Origin: Methanobacteriota archaeon
Lineage (GTDB): Archaea; Thermoplasmatota; Poseidoniia; Poseidoniales; Thalassarchaeaceae
Assembly: GCA_018654845.1 (NCBI GenBank)
Contig: JABIKU010000030.1
Location: 1 to 59,509, forward strand
Reading direction: 5' to 3'
Length of the DNA: 59,509 nucleotides
The translations under genes were made by a program, and so were the position numbers. Under the pieces are notes generated by a model that saw nothing but the letters and a program-made list of their open reading frames with translations, did not search any database and had not been told where the DNA came from. Position 1 is the stretch's first letter, and each line of letters starts with the position of its first letter. Positions 1 through 9,831 of this stretch are shown here, one piece after another.

Positions 1-11
1 TACCCTTCCGA

Positions 12-608
12 TTAGATACGAGCGGATGGGGGGCCGTTGCGATTGGAAGTATGACAAAAACAATTCATTAAATGATCGTCAACCATTCCGGCAGCCTGCA
101 TCATCGCATAGCATGTGGTCGGCCCGATAAAAGAGAATCCCATTTTTTTCAGAGCCTTGCTCATCTGGGTACTAATTTCGGTAACCGCCTCGATTTCATC
201 CATGGTTTTGCATTGATTGATAATTGGTTCACCACCTACAAAACCCCAAAGAAAGTCGCTAAAAGCATCCTCATCCGTACCAAAATGTTCCACAAATACC
301 CTCGCGTTATTGATTGCTGAGTTGATTTTCGCACGGTTACGAATAATACCCGCATCGCCCATCAATCGCTCGATATCTCCCTCATCATAGGCAGCGATTA
401 TGGTAGGGTCAAATCCATCGAAAAGTCGACGATAATTCTCTCGCTTTTTGAGGATAGTAATCCATGAAAGCCCAGCTTGAGCCCCTTCGAGAATAATTTT
501 CTCAAATAGCCGGCGACCATCTCGATTCGGCCGGCCCCATTCTTTATCGTGGTATGAGATGTAAAGAGGGTCTTTTGTCGACCACTCACAACGAACTAGT
601 TCCGTCAT
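12..608 (-). CDS. tag: DNA-3-methyladenine glycosylase I
   Basis: Removes 3-methyladenine from alkylated DNA as the first step of base excision repair; a cytoplasmic enzyme. The 198 aa match the E. coli Tag family along their whole length. The zinc-site residues line up as C7 and H20 (in the YHDKEWG block) and H179 and C183 near the C-terminus, and the catalytic-pocket motif LEGAQAGLSW has E41 in the conserved acidic position. The ATG overlaps the TGA of the upstream giant surface protein by 4 bp (ATGA), so it is probably translationally coupled to it, although no functional link is obvious. The stop lies 11 bp from the window edge. Confidence 0.95.
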   Translation of the reverse strand: MTELVRCEWSTKDPLYISYHDKEWGRPNRDGRRLFEKIILEGAQAGLSWITILKKRENYRRLFDGFDPTIIAAYDEGDIERLMGDAGIIRNRAKINSAINNARVFVEHFGTDEDAFSDFLWGFVGGEPIINQCKTMDEIEAVTEISTQMSKALKKMGFSFIGPTTCYAMMQAAGMVDDHLMNCFCHTSNRNGPPSARI

Positions 609-3600
609 TGCATATCCTCGTCACTATCGAACTCTTCATCCAATTCTCGAGGATCAAAGTTCGACCAAGATTCAATCGTCTCCAAATCCTTCTTCATCTC
701 TTGCCGGCGATTTGCCGAATAGATCATTCCAAGAATCGTTAAAATTATTATTAATCCAATAAGAACCGGTAATCCAGTACCCAATAACCATACTAAGAAA
801 TTTTCACCCTCACCAGAATCAATCTGAATAATTTCTATTTGGGCGGGGCTAACGATATCGCCATCGACTGCCCAAACTTCTACCCGAGCAGTGGTTCCTT
901 CATCGATAGTCCAAACGGTTTGCAATGTCCAGATTCCATCACCCGCAACTATGTCTCCTTCAAGTCCATCATCGCGTAATTCGTACTCACGTACCTCACC
1001 CCCTGCTTTCAATTCGCACAAGACAATTTGTGTCGTGCCATCCAAGTCGTCAAGACGGACCGTCAAGAATATTGGATTCGGCTCGCCCCTCTGAAGCTTA
1101 CTTGGATTGATGATTAATTCGAATAATTGGGGCGAGCTTGAGCCGATTGTCAAATTGATTGAAATTGAATCGCTCGCACCTCTCGAATCTTGAACATAAA
1201 GTGTGATTTGAATCGGGCCAGGTTGGAAATTAACAAACACTACTTCTTTGTCACCTAGATCAATTCCATCACTTGTCGACCATTCGTAAAGTACGATATC
1301 ATTATCATAATCGTACGAGGCTGATCCATTCAAGACAATCTCTGTTCCCGGAGGAATATACTGACCTTCGAATAATCCTTCGATACCAGCAATAGGTGCG
1401 GTTTCCTGGACTGTAAGAAATTGTGAGTGAGTTCGTATTTTTCCTGTTGAATCGGTCAAAACAAAGGTTAATTCATGAATTCCAGCAGGTATGTAATCGT
1501 TGTACCAGTAGTCAATTGTTTTGTTGAGAAGAATCGGCTCTGCTATTAAATCAGAAGTGACAGTTACTGTGAAATCATCACCATCTGGGTCGAAAGAGCG
1601 ACGGAAATCGAAAAGTACGGGAAGATTCGAAAATACTTCTACATCGGGCTGCGGCGAGTCGAGAATTAACACCGGAGCAGCCTGCTCGACACTAACTTGA
1701 ATCGAATCGGTTGCAATCTCACCATCACCATCATCGAGTATCAAAGTGATAGTGTGCAGACCTTCTGGCAATCTCGCTTCAAAGCGCCAATCTACTCCAA
1801 GCGGCTCGCTCATCAAATTTGATTGCCAAAGCACAGAGACCAAATCTTGGCTGACCTCTGTGCTAGGGTTGCAGATTAGTCCTGAACCATTGTCTACAAG
1901 GTCTGTGCAGGCGACGTCCCAATCTCCTGAACCGGTCGCATCAAATGAGACCAATTGACTGGAATCGGTCGCGAAAGAATTCGTTGGAGTTGAAATTAAT
2001 GCGACCGGAGGGGAATTTTCGACTGAAATTAATTCACTAACACTTGTCCATCGACCAGCATGATTTGGCCGATCGTCACTCGCATACATGGTTATTTCAT
2101 GCACGCCTTTCGAAAGGGTTCCAATCCATTCAACCTCATCGACAGGAGTGATACCAGAGCCGAGTAATCCATCGACATCACTCCAAAATTCATACTTCAC
2201 TTCATCATCTTCAGGATCCGATGTATCGGTTCCATCAAGGCGAACGAGATTCTGAGAGAGTGATCCACTGCGCTCAATATTCATCATCGCCTCAGGAAGT
2301 TCGTTGAATAATTCAACACTGAACGTCCAGGAAACTGGTGAATTGACATTATCGCTGGCATAAACTGTCACTTGGAATTGATTCGGCGCTCCTAGGAAGT
2401 TGCGCTCGATTAGCATTGGACAACCGCTTGTCTGGGTATTTGTCTCGTAGGATGCGACTACCCAGCAATCCAATGGATCACCTTCAGGATCAGTGGTACC
2501 CGTTAAATCGATTGAGATATTTGCGGTTTGTCCAAGATATAGAGTTCCCCAAGCAGAGATATCAGGTGTTGTGTCGACCGAGAGTAATGGTGGTCGATTG
2601 ACCAATTCTATCGCTCTCGTTTCTGTAACACAATGATTGTCAGTATCGCAAACTTCCAGAGTGATTTCATGTTCACCATCCGAGAGACATATACTACCAT
2701 TATTAGCGATGAATATCGAAGAATTCCCAATCATTCCACAGAATAAATCGCCATCGATATTACTGCTCCATGAATAAGATAAATCATCCTCATCCAAATC
2801 CCAAGACTCGCTCGCATTGAACAAAATTTCTGAACCGCTCGCGAAAACTTCCTCATCTATTGGTGTACTCCAAAGGATGAAAGGCGGTTGGTTTGATAAT
2901 TCTAAAATACATAAAATTTCAATGTTAGAATCAAGGAATTCTGTTGAGGTATTATTGTGCACACCATCATAATCACAGCTGCTGTATACAGAATTTACAT
3001 TAGACCAAGATTGCTGAATAGTCCATCGTTTACCAACGAATGGGCCAAGAATATCAACGCCAGAATACGGCAATATTGTAGAAAATTCTGGCTCGAATTG
3101 GTCGAATGTCAAATTGACTTGAGAATATGGAATATGATGCAGTAATTGATTGACGACATGGGCTTCAACCATCCACATCACGTCGAGTATGCTATCATTC
3201 GCCGTCGAAGATGGCGTTGCAATCGAACCAGATGAAATCCATCGAACATGACTCGAACTTCCCAATGAAAAAGTATCAACGGTTGCCCCAGAAGCGAAGG
3301 AAGAACTTGTGAAATTTACGAAACTATTCGTAATCGTTGGTAGAGTGGATGAATTACAAAACAGGTTCAGATTTTCAATAAGTAATTCTACATGATCCCA
3401 AATATCGAAGCATGATGAATCACCGCGAATTACTGAATTATTCAGATAAGAAGTCAGAGTCGTCGCTGCCCTCCAACCGAATCCACCATTCTCGCCATTT
3501 AGATCTAAGTTGACTACATGGGCATCGACCTGATCGAAATCCAATGCATAGGTCGATGAATTTGATTGAATTAACAAATCGTCGATTAGAATCGTGCCAG

Positions 3601-5272
3601 CATGAGATAGTCCCGAATTATCGATGTCGAGAGCCGCGCCAAAGGTTGGGTCTCGAATTTCCATCGAAAGAAGTTGAAGATCAATACTATCACGTACGAT
3701 TACCCCATACTCATTTCCAATCGAACTACATTCAAAGCAAGAGACATTTTTTCCACTGCTGATGACATCGTTCGACTCTTCGAAGTAATATCCTGCTCCA
3801 ATTGTAAATGAATCACCATCGAAACCGTTTCCAGAGCTTAGAATATAGGAGAGTTCGACATTACTCGAATCCCTTACAGAAATACCGTGACCTTGGTTAT
3901 CGGTGGTTTCAATATTGCTAATTTGAGGATGAAACTCTCTGAAATCAACTCCACTCGCACCATTCCCACTAATTTCCCAATCCATCCCATATGCTCCTCC
4001 TTTCCACATCAAAACTCCAGGACCAGAAGAATTTTTGACGACTAAATTAGTCAAGAGTGGTGGACCTCCCGAACCCCAATTAGCGCTTCTCCAAAATAGC
4101 CCTGCTCGGTCGTTAAATGGTGTAGAGATTCCATCATCACCACTTCGTAAAATTGTCAGACTGTCGACAATAGTCGAGGAATCTATCATGTAGGCGCGGA
4201 ATCCTACGACGGGATTATCTTCGATTAGTCCGCCATCAATTTTAATTCCGCTCGTGTTAACTTCGAGAGCAGACATCCCGAGACCAGGGGTTTTGGCATC
4301 TGCTCCGCCGGTGCCACGAATCTCTAAATTTTCGAAAATTGCATTGATTGGGAGATTCGAGAATTGGCTATGATTGTATTGTTCGACCATCACGCCTCGG
4401 TATTGGCTATCTTCGACTCCGAGACGTAAGAAGGTCGGTCGAGTACTCCATCCTTGCGTAATATGACGAACGTAGACACCGTTATCGCAGCGACTAACGT
4501 TTGCATCAACGATGAGTGGACGAGAATCTTCTATCCAAATCCCTGCAGAAATTGCGGTAGTCGCACCCGAAACATTGGAAATTTGCAAATTGGATAACAT
4601 GCCTCCTGAATTGCCCCAATAATTGATTCCGCGCGTCGTCAATTGATCGATTGTGACGCCATTCACAATCGGCGCTGAACTAGCGCCTATTGACAAACCG
4701 ATTCCTTTGCGCCAAGATGTGTCAAGCGGGATGTCTTGGCCGCCACCAATGATTACCAAATCTGTGATTAGAGGTGAAGCGGAATCAAAGAGATCGACTG
4801 CTACTCGGTCAGCATTCTCGACCCTCAAATTAGTCAAAACTGGATCGCTGGAATATATTGTCATTCCATATTCTGAATTTTTTATCGTTAAATTATCAAT
4901 TTTTGAGCCAAGCCCAGAACTGGTATAATTGAATATAATTCCATCATGATTACCAGTAGGTGCATCCAAAATCACCGGGCTAGTCGATGTCCCCTGTACA
5001 GTCATTCGACCGGCGACTAGAATATCTTTATCATCGCCGAGGAAAATATTCGTTCCGGCTTGAACAATTAAAATGTCGCCGCTTTCTACTGTATACCCGT
5101 CAGGCAAAGATACCGAACCAGACCATACAGTAGTTGTTCGAGTACTCGCTGCCAAATTTGCCATCGGCAGAATTGCTACTGTCGAACTAAGCATCAAGAA
5201 AACTAGCATTATCGCATGCCGCCGACTTCCTCTAAGGCCGCAATGCATGGCTTGACGGCACTGCAATTGCAT
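605..5272 (-). CDS. giant secreted, C-terminally anchored beta-helix/PKD-like surface protein
   Basis: A 1555-aa extracellular protein of unknown specific function, probably cell-surface adhesion or polysaccharide interaction. A hydrophobic signal segment (about residues 20-42, MLVFLMLSS...) is followed by roughly 700 residues of parallel beta-helix character: repeated short strands with I/L-x-N-x-x-I patterns and 'NSS/NVS' turns, as in pectate-lyase-like and NosD-like folds. Residues about 790-1450 hold serial Ig/PKD-like modules marked by recurring 'D.DGD', 'SxDPEDD' and 'W.S..DG' strings. One TM helix about 60 residues from the C-terminus (FLVWLLGTGLPVLIGLIII) precedes an acidic cytoplasmic tail. 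Asn-Ser/Thr sequons are abundant, which suggests N-glycosylation. The first ATG is kept; a start nearer the signal core is possible. tag overlaps its 3' end. Confidence 0.85.
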   Translation of the reverse strand: MQLQCRQAMHCGLRGSRRHAIMLVFLMLSSTVAILPMANLAASTRTTTVWSGSVSLPDGYTVESGDILIVQAGTNIFLGDDKDILVAGRMTVQGTSTSPVILDAPTGNHDGIIFNYTSSGLGSKIDNLTIKNSEYGMTIYSSDPVLTNLRVENADRVAVDLFDSASPLITDLVIIGGGQDIPLDTSWRKGIGLSIGASSAPIVNGVTIDQLTTRGINYWGNSGGMLSNLQISNVSGATTAISAGIWIEDSRPLIVDANVSRCDNGVYVRHITQGWSTRPTFLRLGVEDSQYRGVMVEQYNHSQFSNLPINAIFENLEIRGTGGADAKTPGLGMSALEVNTSGIKIDGGLIEDNPVVGFRAYMIDSSTIVDSLTILRSGDDGISTPFNDRAGLFWRSANWGSGGPPLLTNLVVKNSSGPGVLMWKGGAYGMDWEISGNGASGVDFREFHPQISNIETTDNQGHGISVRDSSNVELSYILSSGNGFDGDSFTIGAGYYFEESNDVISSGKNVSCFECSSIGNEYGVIVRDSIDLQLLSMEIRDPTFGAALDIDNSGLSHAGTILIDDLLIQSNSSTYALDFDQVDAHVVNLDLNGENGGFGWRAATTLTSYLNNSVIRGDSSCFDIWDHVELLIENLNLFCNSSTLPTITNSFVNFTSSSFASGATVDTFSLGSSSHVRWISSGSIATPSSTANDSILDVMWMVEAHVVNQLLHHIPYSQVNLTFDQFEPEFSTILPYSGVDILGPFVGKRWTIQQSWSNVNSVYSSCDYDGVHNNTSTEFLDSNIEILCILELSNQPPFILWSTPIDEEVFASGSEILFNASESWDLDEDDLSYSWSSNIDGDLFCGMIGNSSIFIANNGSICLSDGEHEITLEVCDTDNHCVTETRAIELVNRPPLLSVDTTPDISAWGTLYLGQTANISIDLTGTTDPEGDPLDCWVVASYETNTQTSGCPMLIERNFLGAPNQFQVTVYASDNVNSPVSWTFSVELFNELPEAMMNIERSGSLSQNLVRLDGTDTSDPEDDEVKYEFWSDVDGLLGSGITPVDEVEWIGTLSKGVHEITMYASDDRPNHAGRWTSVSELISVENSPPVALISTPTNSFATDSSQLVSFDATGSGDWDVACTDLVDNGSGLICNPSTEVSQDLVSVLWQSNLMSEPLGVDWRFEARLPEGLHTITLILDDGDGEIATDSIQVSVEQAAPVLILDSPQPDVEVFSNLPVLFDFRRSFDPDGDDFTVTVTSDLIAEPILLNKTIDYWYNDYIPAGIHELTFVLTDSTGKIRTHSQFLTVQETAPIAGIEGLFEGQYIPPGTEIVLNGSASYDYDNDIVLYEWSTSDGIDLGDKEVVFVNFQPGPIQITLYVQDSRGASDSISINLTIGSSSPQLFELIINPSKLQRGEPNPIFLTVRLDDLDGTTQIVLCELKAGGEVREYELRDDGLEGDIVAGDGIWTLQTVWTIDEGTTARVEVWAVDGDIVSPAQIEIIQIDSGEGENFLVWLLGTGLPVLIGLIIILTILGMIYSANRRQEMKKDLETIESWSNFDPRELDEEFDSDEDMQ

Positions 5273-5370
5273 ATTATCCCTAACGCTCTCATGGACATCA
5301 AAAAAAAACGTTCAATAAGAGTCATAATAAATGGAAATCGGTCGGAGCGGTTCAGCGAGAGGACAATTCC

Positions 5371-5604
5371 ATGAGCACAGCGTTCGTATTATTCAAGTGT
5401 CAACCACAGATGGAGAAGGATGTTTTCATTGCTCTTTTGAACCTAGATTGTGTCACTGAAACACATGTTGCCTATGGTGAATATGACCTCGTAGTAAGAA
5501 TCGATTTCAATAATGAAAAAGAGATGGCTAAGACTTTAATCGGTAATATGCGCTCAATTCCAGGGGTTATCCAAACCGAGACTCTGATTGCAGTGGAGGC
5601 TTGA
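5371..5604 (+). CDS. stand-alone Lrp/AsnC ligand-binding (RAM) domain protein, copy 1
   Basis: A 77-aa protein consisting only of the alpha/beta RAM (Regulation of Amino acid Metabolism) domain of Lrp/AsnC regulators, with no HTH. The AYGEYDLVVRI strand and the C-terminal 'SIPGVIQTETLI' are diagnostic. Such SMORFs usually form dimers or octamers and bind amino acids or similar effectors. A GAGAGG ribosome site lies before the ATG and a TATA-like CATAATAAA about 45 bp upstream. It is immediately followed by a paralogue, so the two may form a hetero-oligomer. The effector cannot be read from sequence. Confidence 0.85.
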   Translation: MSTAFVLFKCQPQMEKDVFIALLNLDCVTETHVAYGEYDLVVRIDFNNEKEMAKTLIGNMRSIPGVIQTETLIAVEA

Positions 5605-5606
5605 AA

Positions 5607-5840
5607 ATGGCAGTAGGATTCGTTTTGATTACTACTGAGCCAGGCTGGGAAGTTAAGGTTCGAGAAGAGGTTAGCAAAGTTGGCTGCGTCGTCGGACAAT
5701 GGATCGTTTTCGGAATGCACGACCTCTTCGTAAAAGTCGAGGCTGAAGATGAAGGTGAAATGACTCGAGCAATAGTCAAAGATATCCGCTCGATTGAGGG
5801 GATTTCTGAAACTCGCACTTTGATCGGCGCTGAAATTTGA
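5607..5840 (+). CDS. stand-alone Lrp/AsnC ligand-binding (RAM) domain protein, copy 2
   Basis: A 77-aa paralogue of the preceding gene with the same beta-alpha-beta-beta-alpha-beta layout (VFGMHDLFVKV, then SIEGISETRTLI). The ATG at 5607 was chosen over the TTG at 5601 because GGAGG ends 7 bp before it and the upstream TGA is only 2 bp away. The predicted 5' half is more diverged than the C-terminal half. Its end touches the stop of the convergent NTPase gene without overlap. Confidence 0.85.
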   Translation: MAVGFVLITTEPGWEVKVREEVSKVGCVVGQWIVFGMHDLFVKVEAEDEGEMTRAIVKDIRSIEGISETRTLIGAEI

Positions 5841-8051
5841 TTATACAGATTGTGTTAATCTGTCAAGCAATTCTCTCGCTGCATCACTACATTCAGCAGC
5901 TCTGAATCGATGAATAGATTCCTGCCAATGCGAGAGCCGGTTATGTGGTTCGAGAACACCACGCCAATACCATAGTTGAGCGGAGAGACGTCGAAAAATT
6001 GCCAAATCATCGCGAATCTCTGCGGACAATTCTCGCTTGTGAAGATCGATTAACCACGATGGTGGTTCATCGCCTACCGCCTCTAAAGTTGTATGAATCA
6101 TCGAGATTCGCTGTAATTGGTCATCACAATTTTCTAGGAAAATTCTCGATGATTCTATCGCATCTGAAGTTGCGTTCCCATTCGTTCTAATCGTCAAACT
6201 AGCCTTCAAATCTAGTGAAGTCAAGCTCGGATGATCAGAGCCGAGGCTAGATTCAATTTCTCCACGAGCTTGTGCAGATTGAGAAATATCGCCGGTTTGA
6301 AGAGCAATCGAGTGCTTCATTAGATTTAGTGACAGGGTCGCAGTAGCACGATCTGAATCTGATAATTGCGAAAGGGAAATTTTTGAAATCGATTCAGATA
6401 ATTCCTTGGCAAGTTGCGGATCAAGTTTTCCAGGTAACCTATCGTCGTATCGACGAACGATACTTTTGATTTTATGACGAATTTTCTCAGCGACAGGAAG
6501 GTGTTCGAGGGCTTCCTCTTCCAATCGATTTGCTGTTTGTGAATCACCTCGAATTCTCGCAAGTCTTGCTTGACGCAATTTTTTTGCTGGCCCATCACTA
6601 ATTTCACTAAGATGAGATTCTGCAATTCTTCCTTCACCCCTTTCCAATGCAAGGTCCACTGCTCCTTCCCGGAGAACTTCATTTCCACTTCTCTCAACTG
6701 CATCCTCGATTAGAACCGCGGCTGCAGCACTGTCAAAATTTGCGATTTGCTGCAACCGATCTGAAAGCCACTCAGCATCAAACTCGGATGAATTCAATCT
6801 GTGATGAGCTTCGATTTGCAAGGCTCTTTCACCCTCCCTCTCCTCCCATAACGATGCTCCGATAGAATGCAAATCAGCCAATTCCTCTGCTCGCCAAATA
6901 CCACGACGGACGTTGCGAATCAAATGATGTGGCTCGACCATCGAATCTGTCCAACGAAGAATTGCAGATTCGTCGAGTTCTTGAATACCTTCGTTTTCAA
7001 ATAATTCGTCAGATTTTAATGGAAATGGCGCTAAACATAATTCATCGAGAGTAGATGTTCCATCCTCACTTAGTCGACGAATTACCATCTTCTCGACATA
7101 TTCCTGAACCGCCTCAACTCGAGCCGGTAATTCATCGTCGGGCGACCATAAATGAAGTGCTAATGGATGGCCGCCCAGAGCGGTTGAAATCTCTGCAGCT
7201 TCATTTTCATCAACTAATCCAGAAATAATTTGAGAACCGCTTTCAGCAGCTAATCCACCCAATCTAATCTCCGAATATCCTTTCATTTCACCTAATGGGC
7301 TCGGTGCTCGAACAACGACGAGAACCGAACTCGGACCTCGTTTCAATTCAGACAATAATTCCTCCACGCCAGCGGCATGACGAACATGCAATTCTTGGAC
7401 CTCATCGAGCACGAGGAGGGTTCTAGAATTAGATATTGAAGAAGCGATTGCAGCGAGGCTTTTCGTAGCAGATTTAGCCGACCATTGCTCAGCTATATTT
7501 GCTGGATCAGAATAATTATGGCATGTTGCCCATCGTACGGACAAACCAGATGAAATCAATTCGTCAACCACACCCCTAGCAAGGCTGGTCTTTCCAACCC
7601 CGGGCAGACCAGATAGGATTACACAACCTCCCTCAGATAATTCATCGATGACCTGTGAAATATCGACTTCCCGGCCATGTAGAATTGAACTATCGGGAAT
7701 CGGACCAATTATTTTTCCGAGTTTTTCGGAAACGTACCCCACATCTTCAATCTGTTTCCGACCCTCCTCAGTAATGTGAACGACGGTTCGGCGGCGAGAA
7801 CCGCCGCCGATAACATGCGCCGATCTTGTCGATACAAACTCTGCTTCTTCCAACGCGTTGAGAGGCGCATGAATGGCTGAGCGCACAACTCCAAGAGATT
7901 CTGCAAGCCCAGGAAGAGATAGTGCGCGCGGCACATCCCAAGAGTTTTCGACCTCGGTTCCGAACTCGGCCAAGCGGGCCAAAATCCGAAGCTGGGCATC
8001 GCTGAGCATACACGGCGAGCAGGTCATGGGTTCATGGGCATTCACCTGCAC
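5841..8051 (-). CDS. winged-helix P-loop NTPase (STAND/AAA-like) with helical C-terminal repeats
   Basis: A 736-aa predicted signalling or regulatory ATPase. Residues about 15-105 form a MarR-like winged helix (LGVVRSAIHAPLNALEEAEFV, then a basic wing GGGSRRRTVVHIT). Walker A GLPGVGKT is at 148-155 and Walker B LLVLDE at 212-217, followed by an arginine-finger-like VVRAPSP. From about residue 330 on it is almost all helical, with TPR-like spacing (ALQIEAHHRL, QTANRLEEEALEHL). This is the layout of STAND-type transcription factors and apoptotic-like ATPases. The start is a GTG at 8051, with an alternative ATG at 8027. It is divergent from uvrC with only 14 bp between starts. Target genes and ligand are unknown. 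Confidence 0.8.
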   Translation of the reverse strand: MQVNAHEPMTCSPCMLSDAQLRILARLAEFGTEVENSWDVPRALSLPGLAESLGVVRSAIHAPLNALEEAEFVSTRSAHVIGGGSRRRTVVHITEEGRKQIEDVGYVSEKLGKIIGPIPDSSILHGREVDISQVIDELSEGGCVILSGLPGVGKTSLARGVVDELISSGLSVRWATCHNYSDPANIAEQWSAKSATKSLAAIASSISNSRTLLVLDEVQELHVRHAAGVEELLSELKRGPSSVLVVVRAPSPLGEMKGYSEIRLGGLAAESGSQIISGLVDENEAAEISTALGGHPLALHLWSPDDELPARVEAVQEYVEKMVIRRLSEDGTSTLDELCLAPFPLKSDELFENEGIQELDESAILRWTDSMVEPHHLIRNVRRGIWRAEELADLHSIGASLWEEREGERALQIEAHHRLNSSEFDAEWLSDRLQQIANFDSAAAAVLIEDAVERSGNEVLREGAVDLALERGEGRIAESHLSEISDGPAKKLRQARLARIRGDSQTANRLEEEALEHLPVAEKIRHKIKSIVRRYDDRLPGKLDPQLAKELSESISKISLSQLSDSDRATATLSLNLMKHSIALQTGDISQSAQARGEIESSLGSDHPSLTSLDLKASLTIRTNGNATSDAIESSRIFLENCDDQLQRISMIHTTLEAVGDEPPSWLIDLHKRELSAEIRDDLAIFRRLSAQLWYWRGVLEPHNRLSHWQESIHRFRAAECSDAARELLDRLTQSV

Positions 8052-8065
8052 CGCATCAACTGAAG

Positions 8066-9793
8066 ATGCCCGTCGACGCTAACTCTGTGAATCTCCCGGA
8101 TAAGCCCGGAGTCTATCTTTTTCGTCAAACTGACGAGCGTGTATTGTATGTGGGAAAAGCCACGAATATACGTGAACGAGTCAGATCTTACTTTGCAAAA
8201 AATCCTGAACGGAAAATGATTCCAAAATTGGTTTCAAAAGCGGATAAAATCGACTGTATTGTGACGCAAAATCCGGCTGAAGCATTGATACTTGAACGCC
8301 AGCTTGTCAGAAAGCATAAGCCGAGATACAATTCGATGTTAAAGGACGACAAATCCTATCCATTCATCGCCTTAACCTCTCATGAACATCCACGAATTAT
8401 CTACACTCGGCACCCTCCTACTGATGCCGATAGATGGGGGCCATTTCCAGATGCGGGTGCAGCGAAGAAAGTCATCCAATTATTGCGTCGGCAATTCGGC
8501 ATCAGAGATTGCCCCGAACTCCTTCCAGAGGGCTGTCTGGCGATGCATATCGGATTGTGCCATGCACCTTGTGTATCGCCTGAGGGATATGATTACCAAG
8601 TTCATGCTGCAAAGGGGGTACTGAATGGAGATGCTGGAATAATAATCGAATCTTTGCAGGAAGAAATGGATGATTTTTCGGCCGCACTTGATTATGAAAA
8701 AGCGGCCGGTGTTCGCGATTTGATCGCTTCAGTTCAATCTACAGTGTCTCAGCAAATTATTCATTCAAGATTCTATCAAGACTGCGATGCTGTTGGATTC
8801 GCTTCACGTGGTGATACTGGAACTGTGATAATTCTCCACGCAAAAGGTGGAGTCATACAGGGTCAAGTCGAGTATCCATTGATTCATCGCGGTGATATCG
8901 CCGAATCGACCGCACTAGTATTAGCAGAACATTATACAAATCAAAAACCACCAAAATTACTCTTGATTCCAGCTCCTCTTGGCGAATCTATCCAACATTG
9001 GTTGAATGAGAGGCGGGGGTCGAATGTTGTGATGCGAGTCCCACTTCGTGGTGAATTAGCTAAACTTCGTCGAATGGCTGATTCAAACGCAGAAGTACAG
9101 GTAGTTCGGCATCAGCAAAAACGCTCGGGAAGTTTAGAGAAAGCCGCCGTTACTGATGCCGTTAAATTGCTTCAATCCGATTCACTTAACCACATTGTCT
9201 GCTTCGATATGGCTCAAATTCAAGGTCATGAAAGGGTTGGAGCATCGGTGGTTTTCCGAAATGGAAAACCGTCGAAAAAAGAATACAGAACATATCGTGT
9301 GAAAACCGAAGCAAAAGATGATTTGGGAATGATGTCCGAAGTTGTTGAGCGCTGGCTTAAACGTCAAGATGAATGGCCAGATATTTTGCTTCTCGATGGT
9401 GGTGAAACCCATCTCAATACAATTCTTGCTATGCTTGAAAAGCATGGTGTCGAAAATAGATTTCCGGTCGCAGCTTTAGCGAAGCAATTCGAAACATTAC
9501 ATCGACGTGACCATGAAAATATAGTTTTAGATCGTCGCGGAAGAGTCTTCATTCACGCCCGTGACGAAGCCCACAGATTCGTTAATCGCTATCACAGAAA
9601 ACGCCGAGGTAAAACAGCGTTGGTAAATCCACTCGAAGAAATCGATGGACTTGGCGCTAAAAAAATTCAATCTCTTCTTCGACACTTCGGCGGCTACAAA
9701 CATATTGAGCACGCGAATGAATCAGAATTGTGTGAAGCACCTGGTATAGGAAAACAAATGGCCGCAAGAATCTATGCGCATCTTCGTGCTTAA
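8066..9793 (+). CDS. uvrC: UvrABC excision nuclease subunit C
   Basis: Makes the dual incisions around bulky DNA lesions with UvrAB. The 575 aa contain, in order, the N-terminal GIY-YIG nuclease (GVYLF...VLYVGKA, residues about 10-90), a UvrB-contacting UVR helix pair (DYEKAAGVRDLI, near 212-223), the RNase H-like nuclease domain (CFDMAQIQGHERVGASV) and a C-terminal helix-hairpin-helix pair (IDGLGAKKIQSLL ... APGIGKQMA). All parts are intact; the length is slightly short of bacterial UvrC (about 600). uvrB lies 43 kb away in this window and uvrA is not here. The bacterial-type NER genes were presumably acquired by an ancestor. Confidence 0.97.
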   Translation: MPVDANSVNLPDKPGVYLFRQTDERVLYVGKATNIRERVRSYFAKNPERKMIPKLVSKADKIDCIVTQNPAEALILERQLVRKHKPRYNSMLKDDKSYPFIALTSHEHPRIIYTRHPPTDADRWGPFPDAGAAKKVIQLLRRQFGIRDCPELLPEGCLAMHIGLCHAPCVSPEGYDYQVHAAKGVLNGDAGIIIESLQEEMDDFSAALDYEKAAGVRDLIASVQSTVSQQIIHSRFYQDCDAVGFASRGDTGTVIILHAKGGVIQGQVEYPLIHRGDIAESTALVLAEHYTNQKPPKLLLIPAPLGESIQHWLNERRGSNVVMRVPLRGELAKLRRMADSNAEVQVVRHQQKRSGSLEKAAVTDAVKLLQSDSLNHIVCFDMAQIQGHERVGASVVFRNGKPSKKEYRTYRVKTEAKDDLGMMSEVVERWLKRQDEWPDILLLDGGETHLNTILAMLEKHGVENRFPVAALAKQFETLHRRDHENIVLDRRGRVFIHARDEAHRFVNRYHRKRRGKTALVNPLEEIDGLGAKKIQSLLRHFGGYKHIEHANESELCEAPGIGKQMAARIYAHLRA

Positions 9794-9794
9794 T

Positions 9795-9821
9795 TTGGTT
9801 TCAAATTTGTAATAAAACCAA
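9795..9821. terminator. possible bidirectional terminator hairpin
   Basis: A perfect 7-bp inverted repeat, TTGGTTT (9795-9801) and AAACCAA (9815-9821), with a 13-nt AT-rich loop sits in the 38-bp gap between the convergent stops of uvrC and the 993-aa exoprotein gene, and T-rich sequence follows. Archaeal termination often needs only T-runs, so the role of the stem is uncertain. Confidence 0.35.
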
Positions 9822-9831
9822 CAAAAGACGT

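Noticed and set aside
5841-8051. Reading the wHTH ATPase as an antiviral (Avs-like) defence gene
   Set aside because: It has no effector domain such as nuclease or protease, no defence neighbours, and its N-terminus is DNA-binding; a transcriptional regulator is the simpler reading.
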